A program made the position numbers and the translations under genes. Positions 37,401 through 48,668 of a stretch of DNA of 64,000 nucleotides are shown here, piece by piece. The notes under the pieces were generated by a model, which was not told the origin of the DNA, did not search any database, and worked only from the letters and a program-made list of their open reading frames with translations. Numbering within the stretch: the stretch's first letter is position 1; each line of letters opens with the position of its first letter. The stretch is from Tubiluchus corallicola. Its lineage: Eukaryota > Priapulida > Priapulimorpha > Priapulimorphida > Tubiluchidae. The stretch lies in NCBI GenBank assembly GCA_030141605.1, contig JAQGDQ010000232.1, positions 1 to 64,000 of the forward strand, in the 5' to 3' direction.

Positions 37401-37555
37401 TCTATTAACAGTGCGCCTAATAAACGGCGCCTACTGACTGTAATTACTTTCAGTGACAACTTGTCAATTTGCAGCCATGCCTTCTTACTTTTATAAACTC
37501 CAAGCCACTTCAATACTCTTCGACAAGAAAGACTAGATGACGACGTCGACGACAT
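28498..37555 (-). CDS. MRPL39: Mitochondrial ribosomal protein mL39
   Basis: This encodes a large-subunit mitoribosome protein that evolved from a threonyl-tRNA-synthetase-like ancestor and no longer acts as a synthetase. Exons in transcript order: 37489-37555, 34473-34670, 33754-33893, 33102-33201, 32179-32359, 31470-31617, 30810-30881, 29425-29472, 28498-28596. All junctions keep frame; the product is 350 residues (human 338). The N-terminus (MSSTSSSSLSCRRVLKWLG) is Ser/Arg-rich without acidic residues, as for a mitochondrial presequence. The TGS-like domain covers about residues 55-125 (TTLIMNKNISTPYNCAMHLS, ALVDGKPWDM). The synthetase second-additional-like domain follows (AFWRTGSFLLGYIMNRAFKD, VDAKIAENMFEHNRYKID, RLGDHVDISGGPMI). 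The C-terminal tail (NPGRLPGEPE and on) is not conserved. Exon 1 is the least certain: it was chosen for its ATG, matching donor phase and presequence-like composition. Intron 1 (2.8 kb) holds a MITE. Confidence 0.92.
29575..29790 (+). repeat. Dispersed repeat, copy B
   Basis: This is the diverged partner of 27836-28060, in the same orientation, inside the MRPL39 intron between exons 29425-29472 and 30810-30881. The divergence suggests an old duplication or two insertions of one element. I saw no clear terminal repeats. Confidence 0.65.
36806..37436. mobile_element. pogo/Tigger-like MITE, family copy 1
   Basis: The right end reads aaacggcgcctactg; the left end reads agtaggcgcagctc, giving inverted AGTAGGCGC termini. 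The body shares long stretches with 41080-42019: 'aaaatctgttgctgtgtg', 'agcttccagaaa', 'tacctgcttaca', 'gagtcaattatgc' and 'taaacggcgcctactg'. A third partial, inverted relative is inside 8225-8615. It lies in MRPL39 intron 1, within about 50 bases of the exon 1 donor. The assignment to pogo/Tigger rests on terminus type and a TA at one copy's edge, so it is tentative. Confidence 0.7.
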
Positions 37556-37876
37556 AACTCCAATGACTTCCTAAAAGTCTTAACCTCACTATAGCTAATT
37601 ACAAAAATAACGAAACCACTGAAAGGTTTTAATACACATTCACGCAAATTCACACATGCTCTGATCCAAGCATACGGTGTACCACGTGCTCATTTGATAG
37701 CGCGTCCTCTTTCGGCCACTTGTTTGTAAATAGTATCCAATAGCAACTGTGGACGCTTTTACTGCTCAAGACAAAATTTTTTATCTCAAGTTTTTTCAAT
37801 ATTTTCTTGTTATACGTGTCCCGGTTTTGTTGCCCTATTCTGTTATTTGAAGTATCGATCTGTATAGCCAAAAGTC
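37556..37876. promoter_or_regulatory. Putative bidirectional promoter, MRPL39 / CFAP45
   Basis: The two start codons are head-to-head with 321 bases between them, so both promoters and 5' UTRs must share this space (unless non-coding exons lie elsewhere). Local G+C is a little raised around 37650-37760 (tagcgcgtcctctttcggcc). No TATA box stands out in the centre. The inference rests on geometry only. Confidence 0.6.
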
Positions 37877-40800
37877 ATGGTAAGTATAGAATAAAGAAAA
37901 ATAACGCTGAATTGTGTTTGCCAACTTTATATATAATTGTATTGTAATGTTTACCCTGGTGAATTCTGTGTTCATTTTGTCTTTAGGCTTGTGATACTGT
38001 TATTGTAATTACAGTTACAGTAACTAAAGTTAGTCGGCGTGATTTACTACCAACGAGATAGGCTTAAGAACTTTAAAATGAGTGGTATTTATAACTTTAC
38101 AAACGTAACGTGCTCTGGTTATATATTTATATTACTAGTATTACTTAGTATTACTTATTAGTAATAGTAATTAGTATTAATTAGTTTTGTGCAATACCAT
38201 TTGCCAAAATTAATGACAGAAATTAAAAACAAGCGATGACCTGTACCATCAGACATACATCTCAATTCGGTGGTGTACCTGATAAAGCGATGTTTATGAA
38301 ACAGTTTCCTTATATTTTGTTTGAATGAGAAATGCATCATAAATTATACATTGATTGTCTGTAATGTACCCGTGGCCTACAGAAATTTATAATCATTAAA
38401 ATTAGCATTGTCTTGCAGAGGGTGAGAGAAATACAAATGAAGAAGTGCAGAACCAGAAGTTTTTCTGTATAGTGCTGCAGGATTTACTTAATGTCTGTTA
38501 TTGTGGGAGTGCTTAAAGTTGCCAGTACTATTGACTGCAATTGGAAAAATGAGTGACGTGGTATCTCTGTAATGTAAAAAAAACTTATAGCTATTTTTTG
38601 CATTTCAGCCAGGAAGTAATGCTAGTCTTGGTTCACATAGTGGAAAGAAACGGAAAAGCAATGGCAGATACAAACTTGTCAATAAAGAGTCAACGATTGA
38701 CGAAACTCTTTTTGGCATTCCCAACAAGGTATGCAACATGAAACAGCAGCTAAACTTTATTTTAACAAATCTTTTGTTTTTTATATACAGTGATTAACTA
38801 TATGACTTAGCAAAACTGCTGCAGTGAGTCATCCACAAAATTTATTATCTACCTCAACATCAACTTTACTGTAGGGAAAGGCTATTTTTGAGCTTACAAA
38901 ATGAAGCCGTACTAGCTAAGTCAATACAATAGTCTTAAACAGGGAAGAAATACTAGTACGTGTACATTTTTTGCAACATGCTTTAATTAGTTTTTAATTT
39001 TTCCCTTTTATTGTAATAATCAGTGCACTCTTACATATTATACTCTTTGCACAACTACACTGTATGGTTATGATGATGTTGGTGATAATGATGGCAGTGA
39101 TGACGATGATGATGATGATTTCAATGGTGATGTTGTTGATGATGGTGATGATGATGATGATGATGATGGCAATAATGCTGTTGATGATGATGATGATGAT
39201 ACCATTAGTGAACTGAAACTCATACAAATAAATGCTGTTTTTGGGTACAGCCTAAACAAAAAATCTTATTAAAGTGTAAAAATATAAAATTGTAGAAGCC
39301 TACTGAATTGTGCATTGTTCTAAAATTCTTACTAAACTGTAAAATTAAGGAAATTGAGTTTAACATTAATCTATGGTAATGATTTACTTGCAGCATATGA
39401 CTAATTAAACTAGGCTTATTTAATTACCTATTTTTCACATAGCCGAGATCAGCAAAAAATAGAGAAATGACAAAGTCACAAGTTTTGCCATCCCGACAAG
39501 AAAAAGAGGTTATTCAACTTGTGAATCATGACCTCATACGAAACTTGATGTAAGTAATTATCTTTTCCCTAGCTCCATTATAAGCAAATTATGGAATACA
39601 GACCATGTTATATATAAAATTATTTAAAGTTCCTTTTTGCATAGTCTGAAACAGATAATGAAATTGTCAGCAATGCACAATGGTGGCAGGTGACAAAAGC
39701 ACAAATTTCTCAGTATATTCAAGTACATTAAAAATTAGTTTATAAATTCTAATATACACATCAATTTGTTCATAGTCATACTGTGCCTTATTGTAGCTAA
39801 AGAGCCATCTTGGTTATTGAAACAAGATTTCATGTTGGCAAAAGCCCTACTACTATATCAATGCTGACAATGCAGTACATTCAGTATAGCGTGGAAACTG
39901 GAAAAAGATTTGGCCTTTTTATTAACCTTGTATTTTAATCTGCAATTTATGCCTGCATTTTTTCAGTGTGCCTAAAGAAGATCCTAGTGGAATGTCAATA
40001 ATCCTACCTGGACGAGAATATTCTCGCATTTGCAGTGGCTCTAAAGTGATGACAAAAGAGGAAAGAAACAAATTTCTAGAAGAACTGAAAAAACAAAAGG
40101 CAGCAACAGAGGTCAGGATGTGTTTACAAAAATGTTTGTCAAGTTATTGATAATTGATTTACAGGTTTGTGAGTGATCTCATAATTAACAAGCTTCTTTA
40201 AGGCACTTAGCTTAGTTGTATTCTATTTTGAAAAATGTTCTTGCATACCTAATAATTTTGAATAATAAGCAATATAATTAATATAGTGGTTTTTAACTAG
40301 GATGCTTGCCAAGAGAGAAAGGACTTTTTTAAGAACATGGATCTAGATCGAGTACAAAATGAGCAACTCAATGAGTTGGATCAAGAAGCTAAAGAACAGG
40401 CCATGTTTGTTCTAGAAAAAGCTAAAGAACAAATACAAGAGCGGGAAAGTGAAATACAAGAGTTGAATGAGGTTTGTTTACTTTTTTGTAATCATTTAAT
40501 CTGGGTGATTGCTCTAGAACATTTAATGTGACAGTGGTGATGATGTAACGGTAATGGTGTAATGATGGTGGCAATGATGAGAGCTGTAAGAGATGGTCTT
40601 AGAAGAGATAAACCCAAATTTAAATTTGTAAGTTGGGGAACCATTTAAAAACCTTTTTGTATTTGTTTGATCACGTTTTACTTTAATTTATCATTTTAAC
40701 ACTATTCCATCTGTAATTAATATTCCATATCTGCAATTAACCTGCTTATATTTGTTAATACAGCAGGGGCTGCTAAATAGACTCACTTTGGGATGGAAGT

Positions 40801-43800
40801 ATTTTTACCCAATTAACCAGCTGAATCCATTAGCCGACAGTGTACCATATTACTACTATAGACGTATCAGTAATCACTCATAAGTTTAGTATGTGTTGCA
40901 AGGGTTCTAAATGAATTTTAGAAATAATTAATGTCAAAATGCTTATGCATAATTATTATTTAAGATTACTAATTTAAATAAGTGAATTAATGAGAAAGAA
41001 AAAAAATCGTTCAAATCTGATTATTACCACTAAAAATTACAAAAATGCGTACATTGTCAGTTGGTTAATTTCTTCACAAAGAAGTTGCATTGTGAAATTC
41101 ACATACTGATAAAACGTTGAAAATCTGTTGCTGTGTGCTGTATACTTGTTCACACAAAACACCTAATCACGTAATGCTTAAGCTGCAGTTGGTGATGAAA
41201 GATCTAAAGTAGCGGTAGCTTCAAAAGCAAATCGCAGGGTTTGCAGGGTTTGAGCAAGTAATTAAATGTTTAGCTTCCAGAAAAGATGAGTTTACCTACA
41301 GTGGGTGAGTGTGTGACACTGGTAGTCTTGAATAATAGCACATATGATCAGGGCTGGATTACCCTATAGGCTAGTATAGGCTGCAGCCTATAGGGTCCCT
41401 GAAGCTTGGGGGCCCCAAACTTGAAGGGCCTTACTAAAAGAATTTCATTTAACTTCTTTTCGAAAAGTGCGTATAATTTTTTAATATTTCGCATTGCTGA
41501 ATAATTCATTTAACTTAAAATAAATTTCAGCTTGGGAGTCTGAAAAACCAATTTAATAAAAGTGACCCTTTATTTGAGATGGTGTCTACCCTTGAGGCCT
41601 TTCATTTGAGGTAGGTGTCCCAGCTTTGAGCCCTATTTGTAAATCCGGGGCCCTCGGTCCATGTTTGTTTATCATCTTGCTCATCTTGCGGGCGAGTTAG
41701 AGGGTGGATCCATCTAGAGGGGGCCCCATAATTTTATTAGCTTGGAGGCCCCAAATGGTCATAATCCAGCCAGGCATATAATAAAAAGTACCTGCTTACA
41801 TTCAGAGCTGTACTTTTCATGACTGTTTCTACATATATTTTAGTGCATAAAAGCAAACTAAAGATGACATAAAAGTACTAAAAGCTCTTTTGTCATTTTA
41901 AGTGCATGAAGGAAAATATTGAGTCAATTATGCAGAGTTATTTGAGCGTACCAGGCATTTTTGAGTAAATTAAGTGGCTGATTCTATTAACTGTGAGACT
42001 AATTAAACGGCGCCTACTGTACAAAGATTTCATTATTTAGTGGGTGCCTAGGTGGATATATTGAACACCTTGGTGCCAGTCACCAGCTTGGTTTTCTTTT
42101 CAAGGAAAACGAATTTATTTTCAGTTAATAATGCAAGTAAAATGTCACGCGATAAGAGATGCACAACTGGCTGAAAAAGAGGAAATTCGGAAAGAGCTTG
42201 AAGAAGAAGAAAAAAGATTGGATAAGATGATGGAAATAGAAAGAGTGAATGAATTACGCAGGCAAGAAGAACAGGAAACTAAACGCAAGAAAGAGAGCAT
42301 CGCGTGAGTAGGAAATGGTGTCATTCAGCAGTAACATTGTCAATCTTTTTAGTTGATGATCATGCAATAAGTCAAACAAAACAATGGTTAGATTTGCTCT
42401 ACCATAGTGAATTAACATATTTACAGTGCATTGTCTATTTTTTCATATTTATTTACTAACATGTAACTTTTTTATTATTTTATAGCTTTCTAGTTAAAAC
42501 CCTCTTTTTCTCTATTGTGAGAACCAGTTTTTTCTGCTTTAATCATGCGCATTGTATACCTCCATTTTTATCAGGCGAGCAAAACAAATCCTCTATCAGA
42601 TTGAACGTAATGAGGAAGAAAAGATGTTGGCACAAGACAGGAAGGAGCAAGAAGCAGAACAGATTCGTCGTCAAAATGCTCAATATTACGAACAAGACCT
42701 AGAAGATTTGCGAAAAAAACAACAGCAGCAACACGAATTGCAGGTGCCTGCTTCTTATTTGCTTGATGCATCCTAAAGTGATTATACAGTCGAATCTTGG
42801 TAATGCAATTTTCATGGGACCCAGATATTTTTTCATATTAATCATGTTTCGTACTATCCATTACGTACATTTACATTAATTCCTAATGTTATTTCTAACA
42901 TAAAACAACAATTATATGATGCCTGTAACATCTACAGTGGTTATCTTTTAATCAATGAAAGTATTGTTTACCTACCTTTTCCCACAAGCACATATTACAT
43001 ACAACATGCTACCAGTCAGTCTAGTACAGTAGAAACAAGAGAATTAGTGGTGCCAGAGAGTCTGCAGTATACAACTTTTTGCTGCTTATAACTGGATACC
43101 TTTTAACAGCGGGCAGTAACACACATAAGATGGTTTAAACTACATAATGGAAAATTGCCCACAGAATGGGAAGCTGAAGTCTTTAAGAAATTAATAATTT
43201 CACTGGAGGCATTTATATCTATACAGTTAACTGAGTAAATCAACAGTAGACCTAGCCATGATACTGTACATACATGTATTACATTATGAGATGTAATGAG
43301 TTGTAAAAACAATCAACTACGCTATGGGCACCGTTGGCAACAGGTTAAGATTGTCTAGATGGAGCGGGCCACCCAGAAATGATATTACAGGTGGTTTCTT
43401 ATATTGAACTCATATTGGCGGTACTTTGAGAAATCATCTTATGAAACTGGGTTTTGTAGTAACGAGTTTCGTATTAGGCATAAGTTATTACATGGGCTTT
43501 ATTATAACTTTGGTAGGGACATAATAAAATCATCGTACTACTGAGAGTTTGTTATAAGCCGAATCGTATTACTGGGATTTGACTGTACAAAAACCTCTTA
43601 TGAATGTGTACAGCTTGGAGTATTTTCCTAAAAAGCCACCAAGAGACTAACTTGTCAACGTCATTGTTGACTAAAAGATTCCCTCTGAAGGTTCTACATT
43701 ATACAAATGGTGCCTTGGAAAGGCAGTCTCATGCGTATCGTATAACAGAATATTCATAGTGGCTTTTGTCATGTTTTTGCATAACCTTGAAACACAAGCA

Positions 43801-46800
43801 ATCTTTAATAGCAATTATATTAACTAGGTAATTACCCATTTGAATTAAAGAAACTTTAGTCTATGATACACTTCATTTTATCAAGAATAAGAAAACATTT
43901 ACACATAGTGTTGTACCATCTGGAAGAATAGCAGATGAGCAGTTGAAACTAACTTATACAAGCTCTCTCGTCATAGGAAGCCATGGCTAGAGAGAATGAA
44001 GAGGCCATGAGACGAAAAGCTCAAGCAACTGAAGAAGAACGGTTAGCTGATCTTAAGGTTTTGCAGTTCATGAAAGAAAGACAGGTAAATTTAAATTTGT
44101 TATGACTTTCAAAAAGATGCCTGCTTAATAATTTATTATGATGAATGTATTTAACTAACTATATAGAACAGAAATAAAGTGAAGTAATGTAGCTATTTAT
44201 GTTGACAGTAATTATTATAATATGTATATGAAAGAAATGAGCAATATTCAAATACACGTGTTCGAGAAAAATCACTCTTGGTCTGTTTCGTTTCCCATAT
44301 AGGTTACCAGTATTTGATGGTTCATGAATATGCATCTTAAATGTTGCAATAGTTTGCTTGTGTTAAAATCAAACTCTCTAAAGATTCTCAGTTATCTCAG
44401 GTGGACAGTTAGGATATCAAGATGGAATTTAGAAAAACTTGGAAGAAATGAAAATTTTCAATTTTGTATCAGAGTGAAATGTAGCATAATTAACATTATT
44501 AAATTTTAAGCTAAATTTTTAATTTTAGACTTCTAATAACTTGTAAAATGCTGGAAATGTGTTTGGTTTGGTGAAGGTGCTTATAGAGCTGCTGGACATG
44601 GGAGATTGATATTTGACATAATGATGGAAAGGGGGAAAGCTGGAATGTGCTTTACAATTAAAACTGTAGCTTTCAAACAGCTGAGAAATTTTTAAATAAA
44701 ATGTCATAACTGAGATTTTCTAAATAAATAAAGGAGCGAGAGCAAGCATTTGAGGAGGAGCAAGTACGGATCAAACGAGAGAAAGAGAAAGAAATCCAGA
44801 GACTTCGATCTCTTCAGGAACGAGCAAAGGACTACCAAGCTGAAAAGGTACGATAGAAATTTAATACTTAGTATGCAGTTGGGACACGAGCTATTCATTT
44901 CAAGACCTAGCAAGGTCATTGTTGTCCGTAAAGCACAGCATAGGTGCTCAGTTAGTATTGCATTACATACATATTATCAGGCTAAGAGTCATAGTTCAAG
45001 GGATAACTGAAGCTAATTTCTGCTGGGAAGGAAAGCATGCGGCAGTGTTACAAAGGTTGCACACTAACCCAATCCATCCAGCCAAATCGTACCTTAATGT
45101 AACTTGATGTAAGTTATCCTAATTTAACTGGAACTAACTTGCTGTAATTTTACCCTAACTTAAACTTACAAACCAAGTCTGATTCAGCCTGTCATCCTTT
45201 TTAATGTAACTTAATGCAATATACTGTTAACATAATTCATAATGAACTATTTAACCTAATTTACATGTCATATTTATAGGATGCTTTGAGGGCCAAGAGA
45301 AACCAGGAACAAGTGGAGCGAGAATGGCGGCGGAAAGAGAAGGAGGACGCAGTCAGGAAATTACAATCAGAGAAAGAGCTGAATGAAGCCAGAGAAAAAC
45401 AGGTGGCTACGAAGCATCACTACTTGGCTGTGCAAGCACAACGCGAAAGAGCAGAATTTGACAAAGTTCTACGGTATATTGTACATAATTAATTGTTTTT
45501 AGTGTAGTAGTTACTGGTTTGACAGTCAAACTATGCAATGTTCAGACGGAGGAGCTGTGCAGCAATGATGACCTCAGTCAAAAGTGATGTATACCATTGT
45601 TTTTTTGCACAATCCACACCTCTGCAAGCAAGAATCCAGCATTCAACAACAGGTCCTACTTAAAGGATGTTTGTAGTGAGACCGCATGCTGACTCACTAT
45701 CAAGGCCATATCTGAAGGTGAGCCACTGAACCAGCAGAAGTTTCACAGTCTAATTCAGATGGTAGACATGTTAACTTCAAACGTGTCACAAGACTGAAAT
45801 TCAGCACTCACCGACAGATCCTGCTATTGATGTTGAATCACTGTGGCAGGACCAAGACCAAACTCATGAATCATTATCAAGGATAATCCTCTAAGGCAAG
45901 ATATTGAACTAGCAGAAATATTTTATGTATGTTCAGACGTGTGTGTATTCTTCTTCGATGGGATAATGGACTAAAAGCAGCGGCTCTAACAAGCCGCTCA
46001 GTAGCAGTTTCCATGTTGGCTATACATCCATTTGGTAATCAGTCCTGCGATTACTTAACATATAGCAGGCACACTGATAACTTAGCCATTTGCATTACTA
46101 AATGAAATGCAAGGGGTTTCTTGCTTGGCAAGACAAAGTTAATTCCTAAACTCCACACAATTTTACATGAAAGAATTTTATAAAACAATATTTTTGGTTA
46201 TGTGTTGCATTTTCAGCTAGTATTATCCTTTCTTGTCTCTTCCTTTTGATGCACTATGCTTAATTTAGTATAACAATCAAGCATAGTTGGTTAGTTGTAC
46301 AGCTAACAACAAACAAAAACAATGTATGTTTAAGGGCTACGTTAGATGCACATCATAAAGAAGTGGAGGAAGGAAAAGAACGTAGGAAGAAAATGTTGGA
46401 ACATGCGGAACAGGTGCGAAAACAGATCCATAGAAAAGAAGCGGATAGGATCTACGATCGTCAACAGTTCTTCCAAGAAGGTAGGGCAGGTGTATAGCTA
46501 CCAGAGAATAAAAGCATCAACTGTAATTGGTTGGCAATATGTAATCCATTTTAGCAAAATCTTGCATCATGCTTTTTGTTAGCATCCATGCTCTTGGTCT
46601 GTATATTAAAAGAATTCAACATTGAATTTTCTCTCAATTGTTATAGCAGCCTTCGAGGAGCTGTTGCGTCTTAAATTCTGACTTCCTATCATGGTAACAA
46701 ATTGGTAACATTTATAATTTAAATCATCTGAACACCTTACAATGATTGATAGAAACAGACTCTTTCCTGACAGCTTATACGGCTTGTAGCAGAAACATTC

Positions 46801-48015
46801 GCAACTGCGAACTGTAAAAATCCCAACTGTAAAAATTCCAAAAAAATCATTTTTTGTGCATTTACACAATCGGTAGGATACTTATAGGAACATTTTTCTT
46901 TCTAGAGTACATTACTGTTTTTGGATAAAAATGTCTAAGAGCCAAGTTTTCAACTTCCTGGAAGCCATTTTTTATTTTATTTTACAGTTAGATGTTAGTA
47001 GCACTATTGAATGATGACATTATTGCACTAATTTTCAATTTTTTCTCTAAGCAAGTTTAATATCAGTATCAAAACCAATAGTTAATAACCAAATAATAGT
47101 CATAAAGTGTATTAACTGTATGTTGACGGTTAAGTGTAATAATGAACATGATTAATAACAAGTTTCTAGGCTTACTACAACCTAGTAGATATGAATATCT
47201 ACTTAAAAAGTATATTTGAGAAAATTTTGTTTTCAAACAGGAAAAAAGTTGGCAGAGGAATCTAGAGAAAGAAGAGAAAAACTACAAGCACTCAAACTAA
47301 AGAAAGCTGATGAACTGAGGTAATTACTTCCCTACATGCAAATAAACAAACAGAAGCGGTTGCTTAATAAAAGTCAGATAAAAGTCAATCACGAAACATT
47401 ATAAAAAATTCAAAGTGAGGTTTAAAAATAAGCAGCAAGAAAGCTGCAACACAAGCAAACACGACCAACAAAACAGTAATACAGGTAATAATATTGTCTT
47501 AACAAACCAGTATGGGCAAAGCAATAATTCCTACTATAAACTGAGCATTTGCAACTGCAAAATCCAGTTTAATGAGTTTAGAGGCATAGCTGTTGTCTCC
47601 TTGCAGTTGGTTAGAAAATTATGTAATCTTATTGTGTTTCATAAGATTCTATGGCAAAGTTATAATGTAACATAAAATATAAGTTTTTTGAACTGTTAAA
47701 AATAAAATTTTTCAGGCTCCCACAGATTTGGTTTTTATGACATTGTTTATTCATTGAAAAAATAAAAAAATGTAATACTAAAATCTCAACATAAAATTAG
47801 GGGAGGGTTAAGTTAAACTAAAGTGACTCGCAAGAAACACAGTTATTACACTTATGTATTTGGCTAAAAAGCTTTAGTTGGCACCTTCTGGAGTTTTTTT
47901 TTTGAAATGTTTTCATCAATTTTCGTCGTTCACTTTCAGGAAAGTTGGAATTTCGGAACGATATGTAGCAGAAGTGGAAAGGAAGATTGCCAAATCAACA
48001 AAGCTCCCTGCTTAA
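37877..48015 (+). CDS. CFAP45: Cilia- and flagella-associated protein 45 (CCDC19)
   Basis: CFAP45 is a coiled-coil microtubule inner protein of the ciliary doublet. Exons: 37877-37879 (the ATG alone), 38609-38728, 39443-39549, 39967-40111, 40301-40471, 42125-42303, 42575-42743, 43977-44084, 44734-44847, 45280-45473, 46335-46480, 47241-47319, 47940-48015. All phases join for 536 residues (human 551). Family signatures: DETLFG near residue 35, IVPKEDPSG near 78, KCHAIRDAQ near 188, EEEKRLDKMMEIER, RIKREKEKEIQRL, ALRAKRNQ, EREWRRKEKEDA, LAVQAQRERAEFDKVLR, and the end VGISERYVAEVERK. Nearly the whole chain from residue 100 is charged Glu/Lys/Arg/Gln helix, as expected for a filament-like protein. 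The start codon is the last three bases of exon 1; codon 2 (Pro) begins exon 2, as in human MP-. Introns 5, 7 and 2 contain transposons or a microsatellite. Confidence 0.93.
39068..39205. repeat. (GAT)n imperfect microsatellite
   Basis: Imperfect GAT/GGT trinucleotide repeats lie in a CFAP45 intron. Long open frames on both strands here are by-products of the 3-base period. Confidence 0.92.
41080..42019. mobile_element. pogo/Tigger-like MITE, family copy 2, split by a hAT insertion
   Basis: This is a diverged copy of 36806-37436. The right end (aaacggcgcctactg, ending at 42019 and followed by TA) is well preserved. The left boundary is approximate. The copy is interrupted at 41349-41774 by a hAT element, so this insertion is the older of the two. 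It lies in the CFAP45 intron 40472-42124. Confidence 0.65.
41349..41774. mobile_element. Non-autonomous hAT element nested in another MITE
   Basis: The left end is cagggctggattaccc; the right end in reverse complement is cctggctggattatga. The flanks catatgat (41341-41348) and catataat (41775-41782) form an 8-base target-site duplication with one mismatch. Internal G/C runs (gggggccccaaac) resemble the element at 12862-13333. It is non-coding. Confidence 0.82.
42787..43585. mobile_element. pogo/Tigger-like MITE with TA target duplication
   Basis: The termini are inverted: cagtcgaatcttggtaatgc at the left and, in reverse complement, cagtcaaatcccagtaatac at the right. A TA dinucleotide lies directly outside each end (42785-42786 and 43586-43587), the target used by pogo/Tc1-type transposases. 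Length is 799 bases. I saw no transposase frame. It starts only 43 bases after the CFAP45 exon donor at 42743. Confidence 0.85.
45540..45960. repeat. Degenerate internal duplication in a CFAP45 intron
   Basis: Two diverged units of about 180-190 bases can be aligned: 'aacaggtcctact...actcactatcaaggccat...gaaccagcagaagttt' and 'gacagatcctgct...aatcattatcaaggataa...gaactagcagaaatatt'. The G+C is higher than the flanks. The origin is unknown; a decayed transposon or old satellite remnant is likely. Confidence 0.5.
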
Positions 48016-48662
48016 ATTTGAAAAAAATCGATAAAATGCAGCATTTTGATCAGTTTGCTTTACCATAACCCAACAACCTTATACATAATGCATATAAATT
48101 AGCCAGAATTGTACTAACTTAGCCATAATACACACAAATATAGAACTTCTAGAAGTTTGTGATACGAAAAAATGTCTTCGAGTTGATGAAACCAATGTGA
48201 GTTTGTCATATAAGTTTTATATAACGTTATGCACACTGAGCACCTTCCTGCAAGTGATTTATTTAATTACAAAACTGGTTTCTACTGCATATACCATATG
48301 TAAAAATTACTCGTTATTACTAATAGTCCCGGTATTTTGTTACAGGACACAAGCTTACTTACATAGTTTGAAAGTGTCATGAGAAAATTTTCACCGTATT
48401 TCATTATAAGTTACAACTTTTGTAATGTTATATTGTAACTGCTGTGGTGTCAATCTACATGCTTAGATTTTACATAAAAGTACACTTATTGTATAGAAAA
48501 AGACATTGGCAAGTATTTGCTTTCGCACAGTCTCATTTTTTTAATGTACACTTTTCTGCAGTAATTGAAAATTTGTTAGCGCAAGTAAAAAAAAGCTTTT
48601 TACATAAGTCCACTGGAAATCATCTATTCTGAGCAACATTAAAGTACACCAGCTGTATAAAC

Positions 48663-48668
48663 AATAAA
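48663..48668 (+). terminator. Candidate poly(A) signal for CFAP45
   Basis: AATAAA lies about 650 bases after the CFAP45 stop codon. The intervening stretch is AT-rich and contains no convincing reading frame, consistent with a 3' UTR. Confidence 0.5.

Noticed and set aside
39068-39259. Poly-Ile and poly-Ser frames
   Set aside because: They are produced by the (GAT)n microsatellite inside a CFAP45 intron.
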